A stretch of 64,000 bases of DNA from Rhodopseudomonas palustris (GCF_007005445.1 NZ_CP041387.1:3063001-3127000), one strand, 5' to 3'; shown: positions 52,625 to 62,439, counted from the first letter of the stretch. Notes: generated by a model not told the origin, from the letters alone. Numbers and translations are program-made.

Positions 52625-53503
52625 TTACTCGATCGGTATCACGTCCACCGCAACCGAGAGCTTCTGCCGGCGCGAGCCGACGATCACGCCATCCACCGGC
52701 GAGACGTCCGAGAAGTCCCTGCCGACCGCCAGGACGATATGGTCGGTGCCGACCAACAGGTCGTTGGTCGGATCGAATCCGATCCAGCCGAGTTCGTTGC
52801 CGCACCACACCGAGACCCAGGCGTGAGTGGCGTCGGCGCCCTGTAGCCGCTCCTGCCCTTCGGGCGGATAGGTCCGCAAGTAACCGCTGACATAGGCGGC
52901 GGGCAGCCCGAGCCCGCGCAGGCCGGCGATCATCACATGGGCGAAGTCCTGGCAGACGCCGTGGCGCTTCTCGAACACTTCGGCCAGCGGGGTGGAGATC
53001 ACCGTCGCCTTGGGGTCGTAGCGGAATTCGGTGCGGATCCGCCGCATCAGTTCGGCGGCGCCGGCGAGCACGCCGCGACCAGGGGGAAAGCTGTGCGCCG
53101 CATAGCGCGTCACCGCCGGCAGGATCGGCACCAGCGGGCTGGAAAACACGTAGCCGACCGGCGAGGACGCGCCGAGGCTCCGGCTGGTGAGCGCGGCATC
53201 GCGCACCGGCTCCCAGGGCTGGCTGCCGTCGCCGCGCGCGGGCGGCTGCCGCGTCACCTCGACCCGCGACCGGCTGTCGATCCGCAGCACCTTGTGCGGC
53301 GCCTCGATCACGATGCTTTCGGTCAGCGTACCGAAGTAATCGGTGCGGACGGTGCGCGCCGCCGGTCGCGGCTTGATCTCGATCGCATGCGACAACAGCG
53401 TCTGGCCGAAATCGGCGAGCGGCTTCAGCCGCAGCGAACAGCGGGCGAAGCTGACCTGACTGCCGTACGAATAGGTCGTGACATGGCGAATGTCGTAGAT
53501 CAC
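52625..53503 (-). CDS. Transglutaminase-like cysteine protease (third gene of peptide-ligase cassette)
   Basis: This 292-residue protein has an N-terminal beta domain (MIYDIRHVTTYSYGSQVSFARCSLRLKP) and a bacterial transglutaminase core with the triad Cys184 (RHGVCQDFAHVMIAGLRGLGLPAAYVSGYL), His227 (ATHAWVSVW) and Asp244 (GWIGFDPTND). Such enzymes hydrolyse or transfer amide bonds. GTG 53501-53503 overlaps the stop of the ATP-grasp gene (GTGA), so the two are coupled; the frame opens upstream to 53614 inside that gene. It is normally found with alpha-E and circularly permuted ATP-grasp proteins, as here. Confidence 0.9.
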   Translation of the reverse strand: MIYDIRHVTTYSYGSQVSFARCSLRLKPLADFGQTLLSHAIEIKPRPAARTVRTDYFGTLTESIVIEAPHKVLRIDSRSRVEVTRQPPARGDGSQPWEPVRDAALTSRSLGASSPVGYVFSSPLVPILPAVTRYAAHSFPPGRGVLAGAAELMRRIRTEFRYDPKATVISTPLAEVFEKRHGVCQDFAHVMIAGLRGLGLPAAYVSGYLRTYPPEGQERLQGADATHAWVSVWCGNELGWIGFDPTNDLLVGTDHIVLAVGRDFSDVSPVDGVIVGSRRQKLSVAVDVIPIE

Positions 53504-56016
53504 GCCAGCCCCGTCAGCTTTTCCGGCCGCATCGCGCTGGCGCCGTGCGGGAAGTAGTGCGCGCCGACCGCCTCGGCGAGGCTGAGCAGATCCTGCTCCA
53601 GCGCGAACAGCCACGGCGCGTCGATCGCTTCGACCTCGGCCGCCGTCAATTTCGCCAGCACTGACACCGCCAGCCGCTGCGGCCGCTCGATCAACCCGCC
53701 TTCGTGCAGCGCCGGCAGGCTGGCGATGTGGTCGTTGAGCTCTTCGACCTGGAACGCCACCGAGCGCGGATTGTAAGGATCGAGCACCGCGAGATCGCGC
53801 ACCGGCGCCAGCAGCGGCGCCAGCAGATAGCGCGACCGGTAAGTGATCTGCGAGTCCACCAGCGTCAGCAGCACGTCGAGGTCTTCGGCGGTAGCGCCGT
53901 CGCAGGAGAACTGCCGGGCGAACCGCGCGGTGTTGACGGCGCGCTCGACGCGGCGGCCGATCCGCAGGAAGCGCCAGCCGGCGGCGCGGTTCATGTTCTC
54001 GTTCGACAGGCCCGAGAAGCCTGCCAGCTCCTGCAGCGCCACATCGGCGGCCTGGATCACCGCCTCTTCGCCCTCGACCGGCACCGCGAGACGCGCTTCC
54101 ATCTGGGTGATGACGTGCCAGGCATCCGGCGACAGCCGCTCGCGCAGCGACGAGGCGTTGCGCTGGGCGGCGCGGATCAGCGACAGCGCCGAGCCGAACT
54201 CGTCCGGGCTCTGCAAGGCCTCAGCGGCGATCTTGGCGGTGTGCGCGCGGGGGCCGAGCGAGGTCGCGCCCCAGGCGATCAGCAGCCGCTGGATCTTCTC
54301 GATGGCGTGGTGCAGCGGCCCCTTGCCGGGATCGCGCTGCGGCGCGCTCAGCGCACGCAGCAGCCGCAGCGTCGCCTCGGCACGTTCGAGATAGCGGCCG
54401 AGCCAGAACAGATTGTCGGCGGCGCGGCTCGGCAGCACGCCGGTGATGCGACGGATGCGAACGCTGTCGACCGCGGGCAGCAGCGAGGATGGCGCCACCG
54501 CGTGATCGGCGACCACCCAGACGTCGGCGGCACGGGCGCCCGCGCCCATCGACACCGCCCGCGAATCGAGGCGGTCGGCGATACGGCAGAACCCGCCCGG
54601 CATCACCGCCCAGCCCTGTTCGGTGGCGGCGGCGAACACCCGTAGCACGAACGGCCGCGGCGCCAGCTTGCCGTCGTCCCACACCGGCGTGGTCGACAGC
54701 CGGACCTGCTCCTGGGCCACATAGTCGAGGCCGCGCGCCGCGATGGCGTCGCGCAGATGATCGCGCACCACCGGCGGCAATTCGCCGGGCAGCACCGGAC
54801 CGTGATGCGAGAAGCCCGGCACGCTCTGGCCGTAAGCGCCTTCGATCACGAACTCGTCCAGCCGGTCGAGCACTTCCTCGCGCGCCGCCGCCTGGCCGCA
54901 CCACCAGGTGGCGATGTGCGGCATTTTCAGATCCTCGCCGAGCAGCCGGCGCGCCAAGGGCGGCAGGAAGCCGAGCAGCGAGCGCGCTTCCAGCACGCCG
55001 GAGCCCGGCATGTTGGCGACCACGACGCCGCCCTTGCGGACGACGTCGACCAGCCCGGCGACACCGAGCTGCGAGGAGGCGTCGAGCTCCAGCGGATCGA
55101 GCGAGTTGGCGTCGATCCGGCGCAGCAGCACGTCGATCCGCTTCAGGCCGGCGACGGTGCGGATGTGCAGACGGTCGTCGGCGACCGCGAGATCGTCGCC
55201 TTCGACCAGCAGAAAGCCGAGATAGCGCGCCAGCGTGGCGTGCTCGAAATAGGTCTCGCTGAACCGGCCGGGGGTCAGCAGCCCGATCCGCGGCTCGTCG
55301 CGGTCGGCGATCGCGCGCAGGCTGTCACGGAACGCTTCGAAGAACGAGGCGACGCGCTCGACATTCATCGACTTGTAGAGATCGTTGAAGGCGCGCGACA
55401 GCACCAGCCGGTTTTCCAGCGCATAGCCCGCACCGGACGGCGCCTGGGTGCGATCGCCCAGCACCCACCACTGCCCATCCGGTCCGCGGCCGATGTCGGC
55501 AGCATAGAAGTGAAGATAGCGGCCGCCCGGTGGTTTCACCCCGACCATCGGCCGCAGATAGTCGGCGCTGCCGGCGATCGCGGCGGCGGGCAGCGCGCCG
55601 TCGGCGATCAGCCGGCCGTCGCCGTAAATGTCCTGCAGCACGCTCTCCAGCAGCGTCGCGCGCTGGGCGATGCCGGCGGCGATCTGCTGCCATTCGGTCT
55701 CGCCGATCAGCAGCGGCACATGGCTGAGCGGCCAGGCGCGATCGACCGCATCGCCCGGCGCCCGATAGGTGACGCCGGCGTCGCGCAGATGCCGATCGGC
55801 GGCGGCGAAGCGGCGCTCGATTTCGTCGGCGGACAGAGCTGCGAACGCGTCGAAATAACGACTCCACACCGCGCGTGGCTGGCCGTCGGCACCGATGAAT
55901 TCGTCGGGGATGCCGGGCAGCCGCGTGTAGTCGCGGGTCCACTGCGCAACCTTGCGGTCGCGCGGTCGTGCCTTTCGGGCCGGGCCGCCTTGCTGCGCCA
56001 TCGTCTCATCCCCCAT
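53500..56016 (-). CDS. Circularly permuted ATP-grasp / alpha-E fusion protein
   Basis: This 838-residue fusion has, at about residues 1-490, the circularly permuted ATP-grasp domain (YDGRL-like segment LLESVLQDIYGDGRLIADGALPAAAIAGSADYLRPM, ADIGRGPDGQWWVLGDRTQAPSGAGYALENRLVLSR, NSLDPLELDASSQLGVAGLVDVVRKGGVVVANMPGSGVLEARSLL, IEGAYGQSVPGF). From about 525 to the end is the all-helical alpha-E domain (SRAADNLFWLGRYLERAEATLRLLRALS, then LLTLVDSQITYRSRYLLAPLLAPVRDLAVLDPYNPRSVAFQVEEL). In many genomes these are two genes. The ATP-grasp part is predicted to form an amide or peptide bond. It is coupled to transglutaminases on both sides, 10 bases from the upstream one. Confidence 0.92.
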   Translation of the reverse strand: MGDETMAQQGGPARKARPRDRKVAQWTRDYTRLPGIPDEFIGADGQPRAVWSRYFDAFAALSADEIERRFAAADRHLRDAGVTYRAPGDAVDRAWPLSHVPLLIGETEWQQIAAGIAQRATLLESVLQDIYGDGRLIADGALPAAAIAGSADYLRPMVGVKPPGGRYLHFYAADIGRGPDGQWWVLGDRTQAPSGAGYALENRLVLSRAFNDLYKSMNVERVASFFEAFRDSLRAIADRDEPRIGLLTPGRFSETYFEHATLARYLGFLLVEGDDLAVADDRLHIRTVAGLKRIDVLLRRIDANSLDPLELDASSQLGVAGLVDVVRKGGVVVANMPGSGVLEARSLLGFLPPLARRLLGEDLKMPHIATWWCGQAAAREEVLDRLDEFVIEGAYGQSVPGFSHHGPVLPGELPPVVRDHLRDAIAARGLDYVAQEQVRLSTTPVWDDGKLAPRPFVLRVFAAATEQGWAVMPGGFCRIADRLDSRAVSMGAGARAADVWVVADHAVAPSSLLPAVDSVRIRRITGVLPSRAADNLFWLGRYLERAEATLRLLRALSAPQRDPGKGPLHHAIEKIQRLLIAWGATSLGPRAHTAKIAAEALQSPDEFGSALSLIRAAQRNASSLRERLSPDAWHVITQMEARLAVPVEGEEAVIQAADVALQELAGFSGLSNENMNRAAGWRFLRIGRRVERAVNTARFARQFSCDGATAEDLDVLLTLVDSQITYRSRYLLAPLLAPVRDLAVLDPYNPRSVAFQVEELNDHIASLPALHEGGLIERPQRLAVSVLAKLTAAEVEAIDAPWLFALEQDLLSLAEAVGAHYFPHGASAMRPEKLTGLA

Positions 56017-56026
56017 GCGGAATGAT

Positions 56027-59000
56027 TCAATGCAGCAGCGGCGTGCGCAAGTCGAGGGTCAGCGGGAATTCAAGTGTGCGTTCTTCCCGGGGCGGATCGA
56101 TCCGCCCCGGGGTGTGGCCGTGATCCTGGAACCGGGCCAGCCGACGCGCCTCGGCTTCGTACGAGTTCACCGGCTTGGTCTCGTAGGCGCGTCCGCCCGG
56201 ATGGGCGACGTGGTAGACGCAGCCGCCGAGCGAGCGGCCGTTCCAGGTGTCGACGATGTCGAACACCAGCGGCGCATGCACCGGAATCGTCGGATGCAGC
56301 CCGGCAGCCGGCTGCCAGGCCTTGAACCGCACCGCCGCCACCGCCTCGCCGGCACGCGCGGTCGGCGTCATCGGCAGCCGGCGGCCGTTGCAGGTGACGA
56401 CGTGGCGGCCTTCGACGAAGCCTTCGGCCTTGACCTGCAGCCGCTCCACCGAACTGTCGACATAGCGCACCGTGCCGCCCGCGGTGCCCTCTTCGCCGAG
56501 CACGTGCCACGGCTCCAGCGCCTGCCGCAGCTCCAATGTGACACCGCCGTGATACACGCTGCCGAATACGGGAAAACGAAACTCGAGCTGTGCGGTGAAC
56601 CACTCCGGCTCGAATGCGTAGCCGGCGCGCGCCAACTCGCCGAGCACGTCGCGGAAATCCTCCCACAGATAATGCGGCAGCATGAAGCGGTCGTGCAGCG
56701 CAGTGCCCCAGCGCACGAATTTGCCGGAGAGCGGCTCGCGCCACAGCATCGCGATCAGCGCACGGATCAGAAGCTGCTGCGCGAGCGACATTCGCGGATC
56801 CGGCGGCATCTCCAGCGCGCGGAATTCGACCAGGCCGAGCCGGCCGGTCGGACTATCCGGCGAGTACATCTTGTCGATGCAGATCTCGGCCCGATGGGTG
56901 TTGCCGGTGATATCGACCAGGATGTTGCGGAACAGCCGGTCGGCGAGCCACAGCGGCCCCTTCACGCCCGGCGGCGGCACATGCGCCAGCGCGATCTCCA
57001 GCTCGTACAGCGAATCGTGCCGCGCCTCGTCGATCCGCGGCGCCTGGCTGGTCGGGCCGATGAACATCCCGGAGAACAGATAGGACAGCGACGGATGCCG
57101 CTGCCAGAACAGCACCAGTGACTTCAACAGATCGGGCCGGCGCAGGAACGGCGAATCCGCCGGGCTGGCACCGCCGACCACGACATGATTGCCGCCACCG
57201 GTGCCGGTGTGGCGGCCGTCGATCAGGAAGCGATTGGCGCCGAGCCGCACCTGGGCGGCGTCCTCGTAGAGGCCGAAAGTGGTGCGCACCGCCTCGCGCC
57301 AATTCTGCGCCGGCTGGATGTTGACCTCGATGACGCCAGGATCGGGCGTCACCTTGATGACGTCGATGCGCGGATCGTAGGGCGGCGGATAGCCCTCGAT
57401 GTGCACGCGGATCTGCATCTCTTCGGCAGTGGCTTCGACCGCGGCGATCAGTTCAAGATAGTCCTCGATGGTCTCGGTCGGCGGCATGAAGGCGCACAGC
57501 ACGCCCTCGCGCAGCTCGATCGACATCGCGGTGCGCACACCTCCCTTACGCAGCTTCTGCTCCTCGACCGGCTGACTTGTCGTCGCCTCGGCCGACTGTT
57601 CGAACACCGCCATCTGCTCGCGCTCCGGCTCGGCTTCGTCCGCCGGCGGCGGCGCGAACAGAGGCAGCGCACCGCGCGGCTCCAAGGGATCGCGCGGCAC
57701 GATGAACGGATAGTCGTCTTCTGGGATGTGCGGCAGCGACGAGATCGGCAGCCGGAAGCCGAGCGGCGAGTCGCCGGGCAGCAGGAACAGATTGCCGCGT
57801 CGCAGCTTCCAGCGCTCGCTGCGCCAGCGCTTCTTCTGCGCCGCCGTCGCTTCCGCATTCCACGCCTGGATCGGCAGCACGAAACCGCGCGGCGTATTCA
57901 GCCCGGTGTCGAACACCCGCGCCATCCGCGCGCGCTCTTCCGGATCGGCGAGCTTGTTGTCGTGCGGATCGACGTTCGGCGGCAGCGTCGCTTCCTTCTG
58001 CAGCCAGTGGGTCGGATCTTCGAACGCCGGCAGCACGTAGTCGGTGTCGATGCCGAGCCTCTTCGCCGTGCCGATCGCGAATTGCTCGGCCTCCTCGACC
58101 TTGGCCGGGCGCTGGCCAACCACCGGCGCGATCAGATCGGCATTGTTCCAGATCGGCACGCCGTCCTTGCGCCAATACAGACCGAAGGCCCAGCGCGGCA
58201 GGCTTTCACCCGGGTACCATTTGCCTTGGCCGAAATGGAGAAGGCCACCCGGCGCAAACCGCGTGCGCAGGCGCCGGATCAGATCGTCGGCAAGCTTGCG
58301 CTTGGCGCCGCCGACCGCGGCGACGTTCCACTCCGGCGATTCCATGTCGTCGATCGACACGAAGGTCGGCTCGCCGCCCATCGTCAGCCGCACATCGTGC
58401 GCGGTCAGATCGGCGTCGACCTTTTCGCCGAGCGCATCGAGCCGCGCCCAGGATTCGTCGGAGAACGGCATGGTGATGCGCGGCACTTCGCGGATGCGCT
58501 CGACCCGCATGTCGAACTTGAAATCGACATTGGCGAAGCCGACCACGCCGGAGATCGGCGCCGCCGTGCGATAATGCGGCGTGGCGGCGACCGGGATGTG
58601 ACCCTCGCCGGCGAGCAGACCCGAGGTGACGTCGAAGCCGACCCAGCCGGCGCCGGGCAGATAGACTTCGGCCCAGGCGTGCAGATCGGTGAAATCGTGC
58701 GCGGCGCCCTTCGGGCCGTCGAGCGATTCGATGTCGGGGCGGAGCTGGATCAAATAACCGGACACGAACCGCGCCGCGAGACCGAGATGCCGCAGCGTCT
58801 GGATCAGCAGCCAGGCCGAGTCGCGGCACGAGCCGGCGCTCTTGGCGAGCGTCTCCTCCGGCGTCTGCACGCCCGGCTCCATCCGGATGATGTAATTGAC
58901 CCGCTCGCGCAGTTTGGCGTTGAGGTCGACCAGGAAGTTGACGGTGCTTTCGGCCTCGCGCGGAATCGAATCGAGATAGGCTTTGAACAACGGCCCCGGC

Positions 59001-59365
59001 TCGATCGTCGCCAGATACGGCGCCAGCTCGTGCTGCAGGTCGGCGGTATATGAGAACGGAAAGCTCTCGGCGTAGCTTTCGACGAAGAAGTCGAACGGGT
59101 TGATCACCGTCATCGCCGCGGTGAAATCGACCTCGATCTTGAGTTCGTCGGCCTTCTCCGGAAACACGAACCGCGCCAGCCAATTGCCCTGCGGGTCCTG
59201 CTGCCAATTGATGAAGTGGTTGGCCGGCGTGACCTTCAGCGAATACGACAGAATCGGCGTCCGGGTATGCGGCGCCGGACGCAGCCGGATGGTCTGGGGG
59301 CCGATGTCGACCGGGCGGTCGTATTTGTAATGCGTGACGTGATGAAGGGCGACGTAGATCGACAC
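56027..59365 (-). CDS. Transglutaminase-like / DUF2126 protein (first gene of peptide-ligase cassette)
   Basis: This 1112-residue protein has an N-terminal beta domain ([29 protein letters not shown]). The transglutaminase core has Cys180 ([31 protein letters not shown]), His229 ([20 protein letters not shown]) and Asp245. From about residue 310 to the end is DUF2126 ([94 protein letters not shown]). DUF2126 has a glutamine-synthetase-like predicted amidoligase fold. GTG 59363-59365 follows GGAGCTGCCCTC. The upstream in-frame extension to 59470 is not convincing. Confidence 0.92.
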   Translation of the reverse strand: MSIYVALHHVTHYKYDRPVDIGPQTIRLRPAPHTRTPILSYSLKVTPANHFINWQQDPQGNWLARFVFPEKADELKIEVDFTAAMTVINPFDFFVESYAESFPFSYTADLQHELAPYLATIEPGPLFKAYLDSIPREAESTVNFLVDLNAKLRERVNYIIRMEPGVQTPEETLAKSAGSCRDSAWLLIQTLRHLGLAARFVSGYLIQLRPDIESLDGPKGAAHDFTDLHAWAEVYLPGAGWVGFDVTSGLLAGEGHIPVAATPHYRTAAPISGVVGFANVDFKFDMRVERIREVPRITMPFSDESWARLDALGEKVDADLTAHDVRLTMGGEPTFVSIDDMESPEWNVAAVGGAKRKLADDLIRRLRTRFAPGGLLHFGQGKWYPGESLPRWAFGLYWRKDGVPIWNNADLIAPVVGQRPAKVEEAEQFAIGTAKRLGIDTDYVLPAFEDPTHWLQKEATLPPNVDPHDNKLADPEERARMARVFDTGLNTPRGFVLPIQAWNAEATAAQKKRWRSERWKLRRGNLFLLPGDSPLGFRLPISSLPHIPEDDYPFIVPRDPLEPRGALPLFAPPPADEAEPEREQMAVFEQSAEATTSQPVEEQKLRKGGVRTAMSIELREGVLCAFMPPTETIEDYLELIAAVEATAEEMQIRVHIEGYPPPYDPRIDVIKVTPDPGVIEVNIQPAQNWREAVRTTFGLYEDAAQVRLGANRFLIDGRHTGTGGGNHVVVGGASPADSPFLRRPDLLKSLVLFWQRHPSLSYLFSGMFIGPTSQAPRIDEARHDSLYELEIALAHVPPPGVKGPLWLADRLFRNILVDITGNTHRAEICIDKMYSPDSPTGRLGLVEFRALEMPPDPRMSLAQQLLIRALIAMLWREPLSGKFVRWGTALHDRFMLPHYLWEDFRDVLGELARAGYAFEPEWFTAQLEFRFPVFGSVYHGGVTLELRQALEPWHVLGEEGTAGGTVRYVDSSVERLQVKAEGFVEGRHVVTCNGRRLPMTPTARAGEAVAAVRFKAWQPAAGLHPTIPVHAPLVFDIVDTWNGRSLGGCVYHVAHPGGRAYETKPVNSYEAEARRLARFQDHGHTPGRIDPPREERTLEFPLTLDLRTPLLH

Positions 59366-59477
59366 GAGGGCAGCTCCGGCATTGAATTTGAGCAGAACAC
59401 CGGAACTCGGGGCGATCAAGTGCGAACAAAGGGCAAGGGGTGCACAAGCGGAAGGCGTCTGGCCCCTCACACACTGC

Positions 59478-59580
59478 TGTCATCGCCCGCGTAGGCGGGC
59501 GATCCAGTATCCCAGAGCGTTTGCAACCGAACACCAATGCTCTGGAATACTGGATCCTCCGCTTTCGCGGAGGATGACGG
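59478..59580. repeat. Palindromic repeat upstream of the DUF2126 gene
   Basis: GTCATCGCCCGCGTAGGCGGGCGATCCAGTAT-type left arm pairs with a right arm ATACTGGATCCTCCGCTTTCGCGGAGGATGAC; ATCCAGTAT and ATACTGGAT, and CCAGAGC and GCTCTGG, are exact inverses. It is a dispersed intergenic element, in the gap between the DUF2126 gene and the aldolase gene. Confidence 0.85.
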
Positions 59581-59648
59581 TGAGTGGGGATTGAAGGCGG
59601 TGGCTCTGGAAGACGACGTCGGTGGAGAATGGAGATGGACGCCGGCCC

Positions 59649-60425
59649 TTACGCCTTCCCGCCCGAGTTCTTCCGCGTCTCGGCGACCCAGTTCCGCGCC
59701 CCGATCGCCATGATGCCGCTGTCGTTGAGCAGCGTCACCAGCTTGAAGCCGAGCGCGATGTTGCGGGCGGCGCCTTCGGGGCTGGAGCAATGGATGCCCG
59801 GATACAGGCCGCGCTTGTCGCATTCCTTCAGCAGCTTGTCGTAGATCTTCAGGATCTCCGGCTCGTCACGATCGAGCTTCGGCACCAGGCCGTAGGAGAA
59901 GCCGAGGTCGGACGGGCCGATATAGACGCCGGCGATGCCCTCGACGTCCAGGATCGCTTCCATGTTCTCGACCGCGGTGCGGGTCTCGATCATCGGGATG
60001 CACAGCGTCTCGTCGTTCGCGGTCGCCTGATAAGTCCCCGACGAGCCGTACAGGCCGGCGCGGATCGGGCCGTTGCTGCGGGTGCCGCGCGGCGGGTACT
60101 TGCAATACTGAACGAAATTCTCCGCCTCTTCCTTGGTATTGACCATCGGGCAGATCACCCCATAGGCGCCGCCGTCCAGCACTTTGCCGATGATGCCCGG
60201 CTCGTTCCACGGCACCCGCACCATCGGCGTCACCGGATGCGCCTGCATCGCCTGGAAGCAGGTGACCATCGATTGATAATCCTGCACGCCGTGCTGGATA
60301 TCGACCGTGACGCTGTCGAACCCGCACTGCGCCATCACTTCGGCCGAGAACCCCGACGGAATCGCCAGCCAGCCATTGACCACGACTTTGCCGTCGGCCC
60401 AGAGTTGTTTGACTTTGTTGGCCAT
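59649..60425 (-). CDS. HpcH/HpaI-family class II aldolase
   Basis: This 258-residue metal-dependent aldolase cleaves or forms 2-oxo acids with pyruvate, for example 4-hydroxy-2-oxoheptanedioate. Conserved parts are FDSVTVDIQHGVQDYQSMVTCFQAM, VRVPWNEPGIIGKVLDGGAYGVICPMVNTKEEAENFVQYCKYPPRGTRSNGP, CIPMIETRTAVENMEAILDVEGIAGVYIGPSDLGFSYG and HCSSPEGAARNIALGFKLVTLLND. ATG 60423-60425 follows GGGGAGCAACA; the frame opens 13 codons earlier. It is 320 bases, mostly repeats, downstream of the Ldh_2 gene. HpaI is likely given hpcD and hpaE nearby, but other HpcH aldolases look alike. Confidence 0.88.
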   Translation of the reverse strand: MANKVKQLWADGKVVVNGWLAIPSGFSAEVMAQCGFDSVTVDIQHGVQDYQSMVTCFQAMQAHPVTPMVRVPWNEPGIIGKVLDGGAYGVICPMVNTKEEAENFVQYCKYPPRGTRSNGPIRAGLYGSSGTYQATANDETLCIPMIETRTAVENMEAILDVEGIAGVYIGPSDLGFSYGLVPKLDRDEPEILKIYDKLLKECDKRGLYPGIHCSSPEGAARNIALGFKLVTLLNDSGIMAIGARNWVAETRKNSGGKA

Positions 60426-60477
60426 TGTTGCTCCCCGAAGTGCGTTGTTGATCCGCGGACTCACTTATCAAACGATC

Positions 60478-60589
60478 GTCATCGCTGGGCTAGACCCGCC
60501 TGCGGGGCCGAAGCCCTTCGGCGCGGCGAAGGCCCGGCGATCCATCTTGCGAAGAACGATGGATGCGCGGGTCAAGCCCGCGCATGACG
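60478..60589. repeat. Palindromic repeat (CGTCAT...ATGACG family)
   Basis: CGTCATCGCTGGGC at the left end and CGCGCATGACG at the right are outer arms. Inner pairs include CGATCCATC / GATGGATGCG and the hairpin GAAGCCCTTCGGCG. Similar in plan to 21618-21709. Confidence 0.75.
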
Positions 60590-60614
60590 CCATGTGACCT
60601 GGCCAAGCAGAATC

Positions 60615-60727
60615 CCTCATGGTGAGGAGGCGCGTAGCGCCGTCTCGAACCATGGGCTGCGTGGATAGCGCGCGCCGCAGCCCATCCTTCGAGACGCCGC
60701 GCTGCGCGCGGCTCCTCAGGATGAGGT
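60615..60727. repeat. Palindromic repeat (CCTCATGGTGAGGAG family)
   Basis: CCTCATGGTGAGGAG at the left matches the complement of CTCCTCAGGATGAGG at the right; GTCTCGAACCATGGGCTGCG pairs imperfectly with CGCAGCCCATCCTTCGAGAC. A third repeat family, adjacent to the previous one. Confidence 0.8.
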
Positions 60728-60745
60728 CGTGCTGGTCGCGATCCA

Positions 60746-61831
60746 TCACGCCGTCGCCGCCTGGATCGCGACTTCGTCGACACCCACCTCGCGGGCCGTG
60801 GCAACGATGGCGGCCCAGGTATCGTCGGGGAGCGGGACGCCGTTCTTGGTGCGCTCGGCGCGGGTGCGCGTTTCCGGGTCGCCGGGAATCAGCACTTGGT
60901 CGACGCCGGCGATCGGCTTGGCGCTCTTGAAATAATCGACGTAGCGCGTCACTTCGGCGTCGAACACATGCGCCGGATCGATCCGCTTGGGATCGACATA
61001 GATCGAGAACATGCCGTTGGCGAACGGCCGGTTCGGGCCGGTGGCGCCATTGCCGGTCAGCGCGCCGCCGAGCAGTTCGCAGATCAGCGCCAGCCCCGAG
61101 CCCTTGTGCTCGCCGAACGCGCGGATCGCGCCGGTGCCGTTGGCGTGGTTGATCGGGCCGTCCTTCTCGTGCGGGCCATACAACGTCGCCGGATCTTCGC
61201 TCAATGAACCGTCCGCATCGATCAGCGCGCCTTGCGGCAGCTTCTTGCCGCCGCGCGCCGCGACCAGCACCTTGCCTTCCGCGACGATCGAGGTGGCAAG
61301 ATCGAGCACCACCGGCGTCGCGCCGGGGCGCGGAATGCCGACGCAATACGGCGCGGTCGACAATCGGCGTTCGACGCCGCCGAACGGCGCCACCAGGATC
61401 GAGCCCGCGGCGGTGACGAAGTGGATCGACACCAGCCCTTCGGCGGCGGCCATCTCGGCCCAATCGCCGATCCGGCCGATATGGCCGGAGTTCTTCAGCG
61501 CGATCGCCGACAGCCCCTGCGCCTTGCACTTGTCGATGCCGATCCGCACCGCCTGCGGTCCCACCGTTTGGCCATAGCCGAACTTGCCGTCGACCACCGC
61601 GAGCGACGGCAGATCGACCGGGACGTCGATGGTCTGATCCGGATGCACCGCGCCGGCGTTGCGCCAGCGGATGTAGACCGGCACTCGGATGACGCCGTGG
61701 CTGTCATGGCCGGTGAGATTGGCGGTGGTGAGATAGGAACCGATCCGCAGCGCCTCTTCCTTCGACGAGCCGGCGCGTTCGAACACCTGGGCGACGAAAT
61801 CGATCAGCCGTTTCACCTGCACCGTCACCAT
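60746..61831 (-). CDS. Ldh_2-family malate/L-lactate/sulfolactate-type dehydrogenase
   Basis: This 361-residue NAD(P)-dependent 2-hydroxy acid or ketimine reductase of the Ldh_2 (MDH/YiaK) fold has NLTGHDSHGVIRVPVYIRWRNAG, VDGKFGYGQTVGPQAVRIGIDKC, LKNSGHIGRIGDWAEMAAAEGLVSIHFVTAAG, APFGGVERRLSTAPYCVGIPRPGATPVVLDLATSIVAEGKV and HKGSGLALICELLGGALTGNGATG. This family is unrelated to classical MDH. ATG 61829-61831 (MVTVQVKRLIDFVAQVF) is chosen; upstream in-frame text is not protein-like. It lies 40 bases after the MarR-type gene. The substrate is unknown, and it is not a standard homoprotocatechuate enzyme. Confidence 0.9.
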   Translation of the reverse strand: MVTVQVKRLIDFVAQVFERAGSSKEEALRIGSYLTTANLTGHDSHGVIRVPVYIRWRNAGAVHPDQTIDVPVDLPSLAVVDGKFGYGQTVGPQAVRIGIDKCKAQGLSAIALKNSGHIGRIGDWAEMAAAEGLVSIHFVTAAGSILVAPFGGVERRLSTAPYCVGIPRPGATPVVLDLATSIVAEGKVLVAARGGKKLPQGALIDADGSLSEDPATLYGPHEKDGPINHANGTGAIRAFGEHKGSGLALICELLGGALTGNGATGPNRPFANGMFSIYVDPKRIDPAHVFDAEVTRYVDYFKSAKPIAGVDQVLIPGDPETRTRAERTKNGVPLPDDTWAAIVATAREVGVDEVAIQAATA

Positions 61832-61871
61832 TCCGGCGCACTCCGCCGGCCAGCGGTCATGGGCTGTTGCG

Positions 61872-62411
61872 TCATTCGTCGTCTCCTCCCGGCGCCGCGG
61901 ACTTCGCCCTCGGTCGTTTTTGTGTGGCGCGAGTTGAGCGAAATTCGGCTTCGCTGTCCACCGCGCTCCCGGCATGGCGCACCGGCATCGCGATCAGACT
62001 CGCCTCCAGTACCCGCAGCAGGTCCTGCAGTTCGGCGAGACGATCGCCACCGGTCCGCCGCGTGATCTCGGCATAGATCGCTTCGGAGAACGGCGCCACC
62101 GCCGCGATCAGCTTCGACCCCTTGGCGGTGATCGACACCGTGCTGCGGCGCTGGTCGTCCTTCACCAGCTTGCGCGCCAGCAGCTTGCGCGCCTCGAGAT
62201 CCCGCAGCATCCGCGACAGGCTCGGGCCGAGCAGGAAGGCGCGCTCCGCCAGTTCCGTCACTTCGATCGCCTCGGCGGCGGCGAGCACGCGCAAGATCCG
62301 CCATTGCTGCTCGCTGAGTCCATGCGCCCGCAGCAGCGGCCGGAAGTGCCGCATCACCGCCTCGCGGCCGCGCAGCAACAGCATCGGCAGCGAGCGCGAG
62401 AACTCGCGCAT
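61872..62411 (-). CDS. hpaR: MarR-family regulator, HpaR type
   Basis: This 179-residue MarR repressor matches the homoprotocatechuate regulator pattern: SLPMLLLRGREAVMRHFRPLLRAHGLSEQQWRILRVLAAAEAIEVTELAERAFLLGPSLSRMLRDLEARKLLARKLVKDDQRRSTVSITAKGSKLI. The frame is open to 62750, but residues before MREFSRSL are encoded by a dispersed repeat (RAKRSNP-type translation) and the operator-like palindrome. The start is therefore put at ATG 62409-62411; ATG 62535-62537 and 62577-62579 remain possible and no ribosome site decides. A basic C-terminal tail (RATQKRPRAKSAAPGGDDE) is extra. Divergent from hpcD. Confidence 0.82.
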   Translation of the reverse strand: MREFSRSLPMLLLRGREAVMRHFRPLLRAHGLSEQQWRILRVLAAAEAIEVTELAERAFLLGPSLSRMLRDLEARKLLARKLVKDDQRRSTVSITAKGSKLIAAVAPFSEAIYAEITRRTGGDRLAELQDLLRVLEASLIAMPVRHAGSAVDSEAEFRSTRATQKRPRAKSAAPGGDDE

Positions 62412-62439
62412 CGGCGGCTTGCTTTCACCGCGCACGTCC

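Larger units (their letters stand above)
60426..60745. other. Repeat-filled gap between the Ldh_2 and aldolase genes
   Basis: These 320 bases contain two different palindromic repeats (60478-60589 and 60615-60727) and no gene. They lie within what is probably one transcription unit. Confidence 0.7.
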
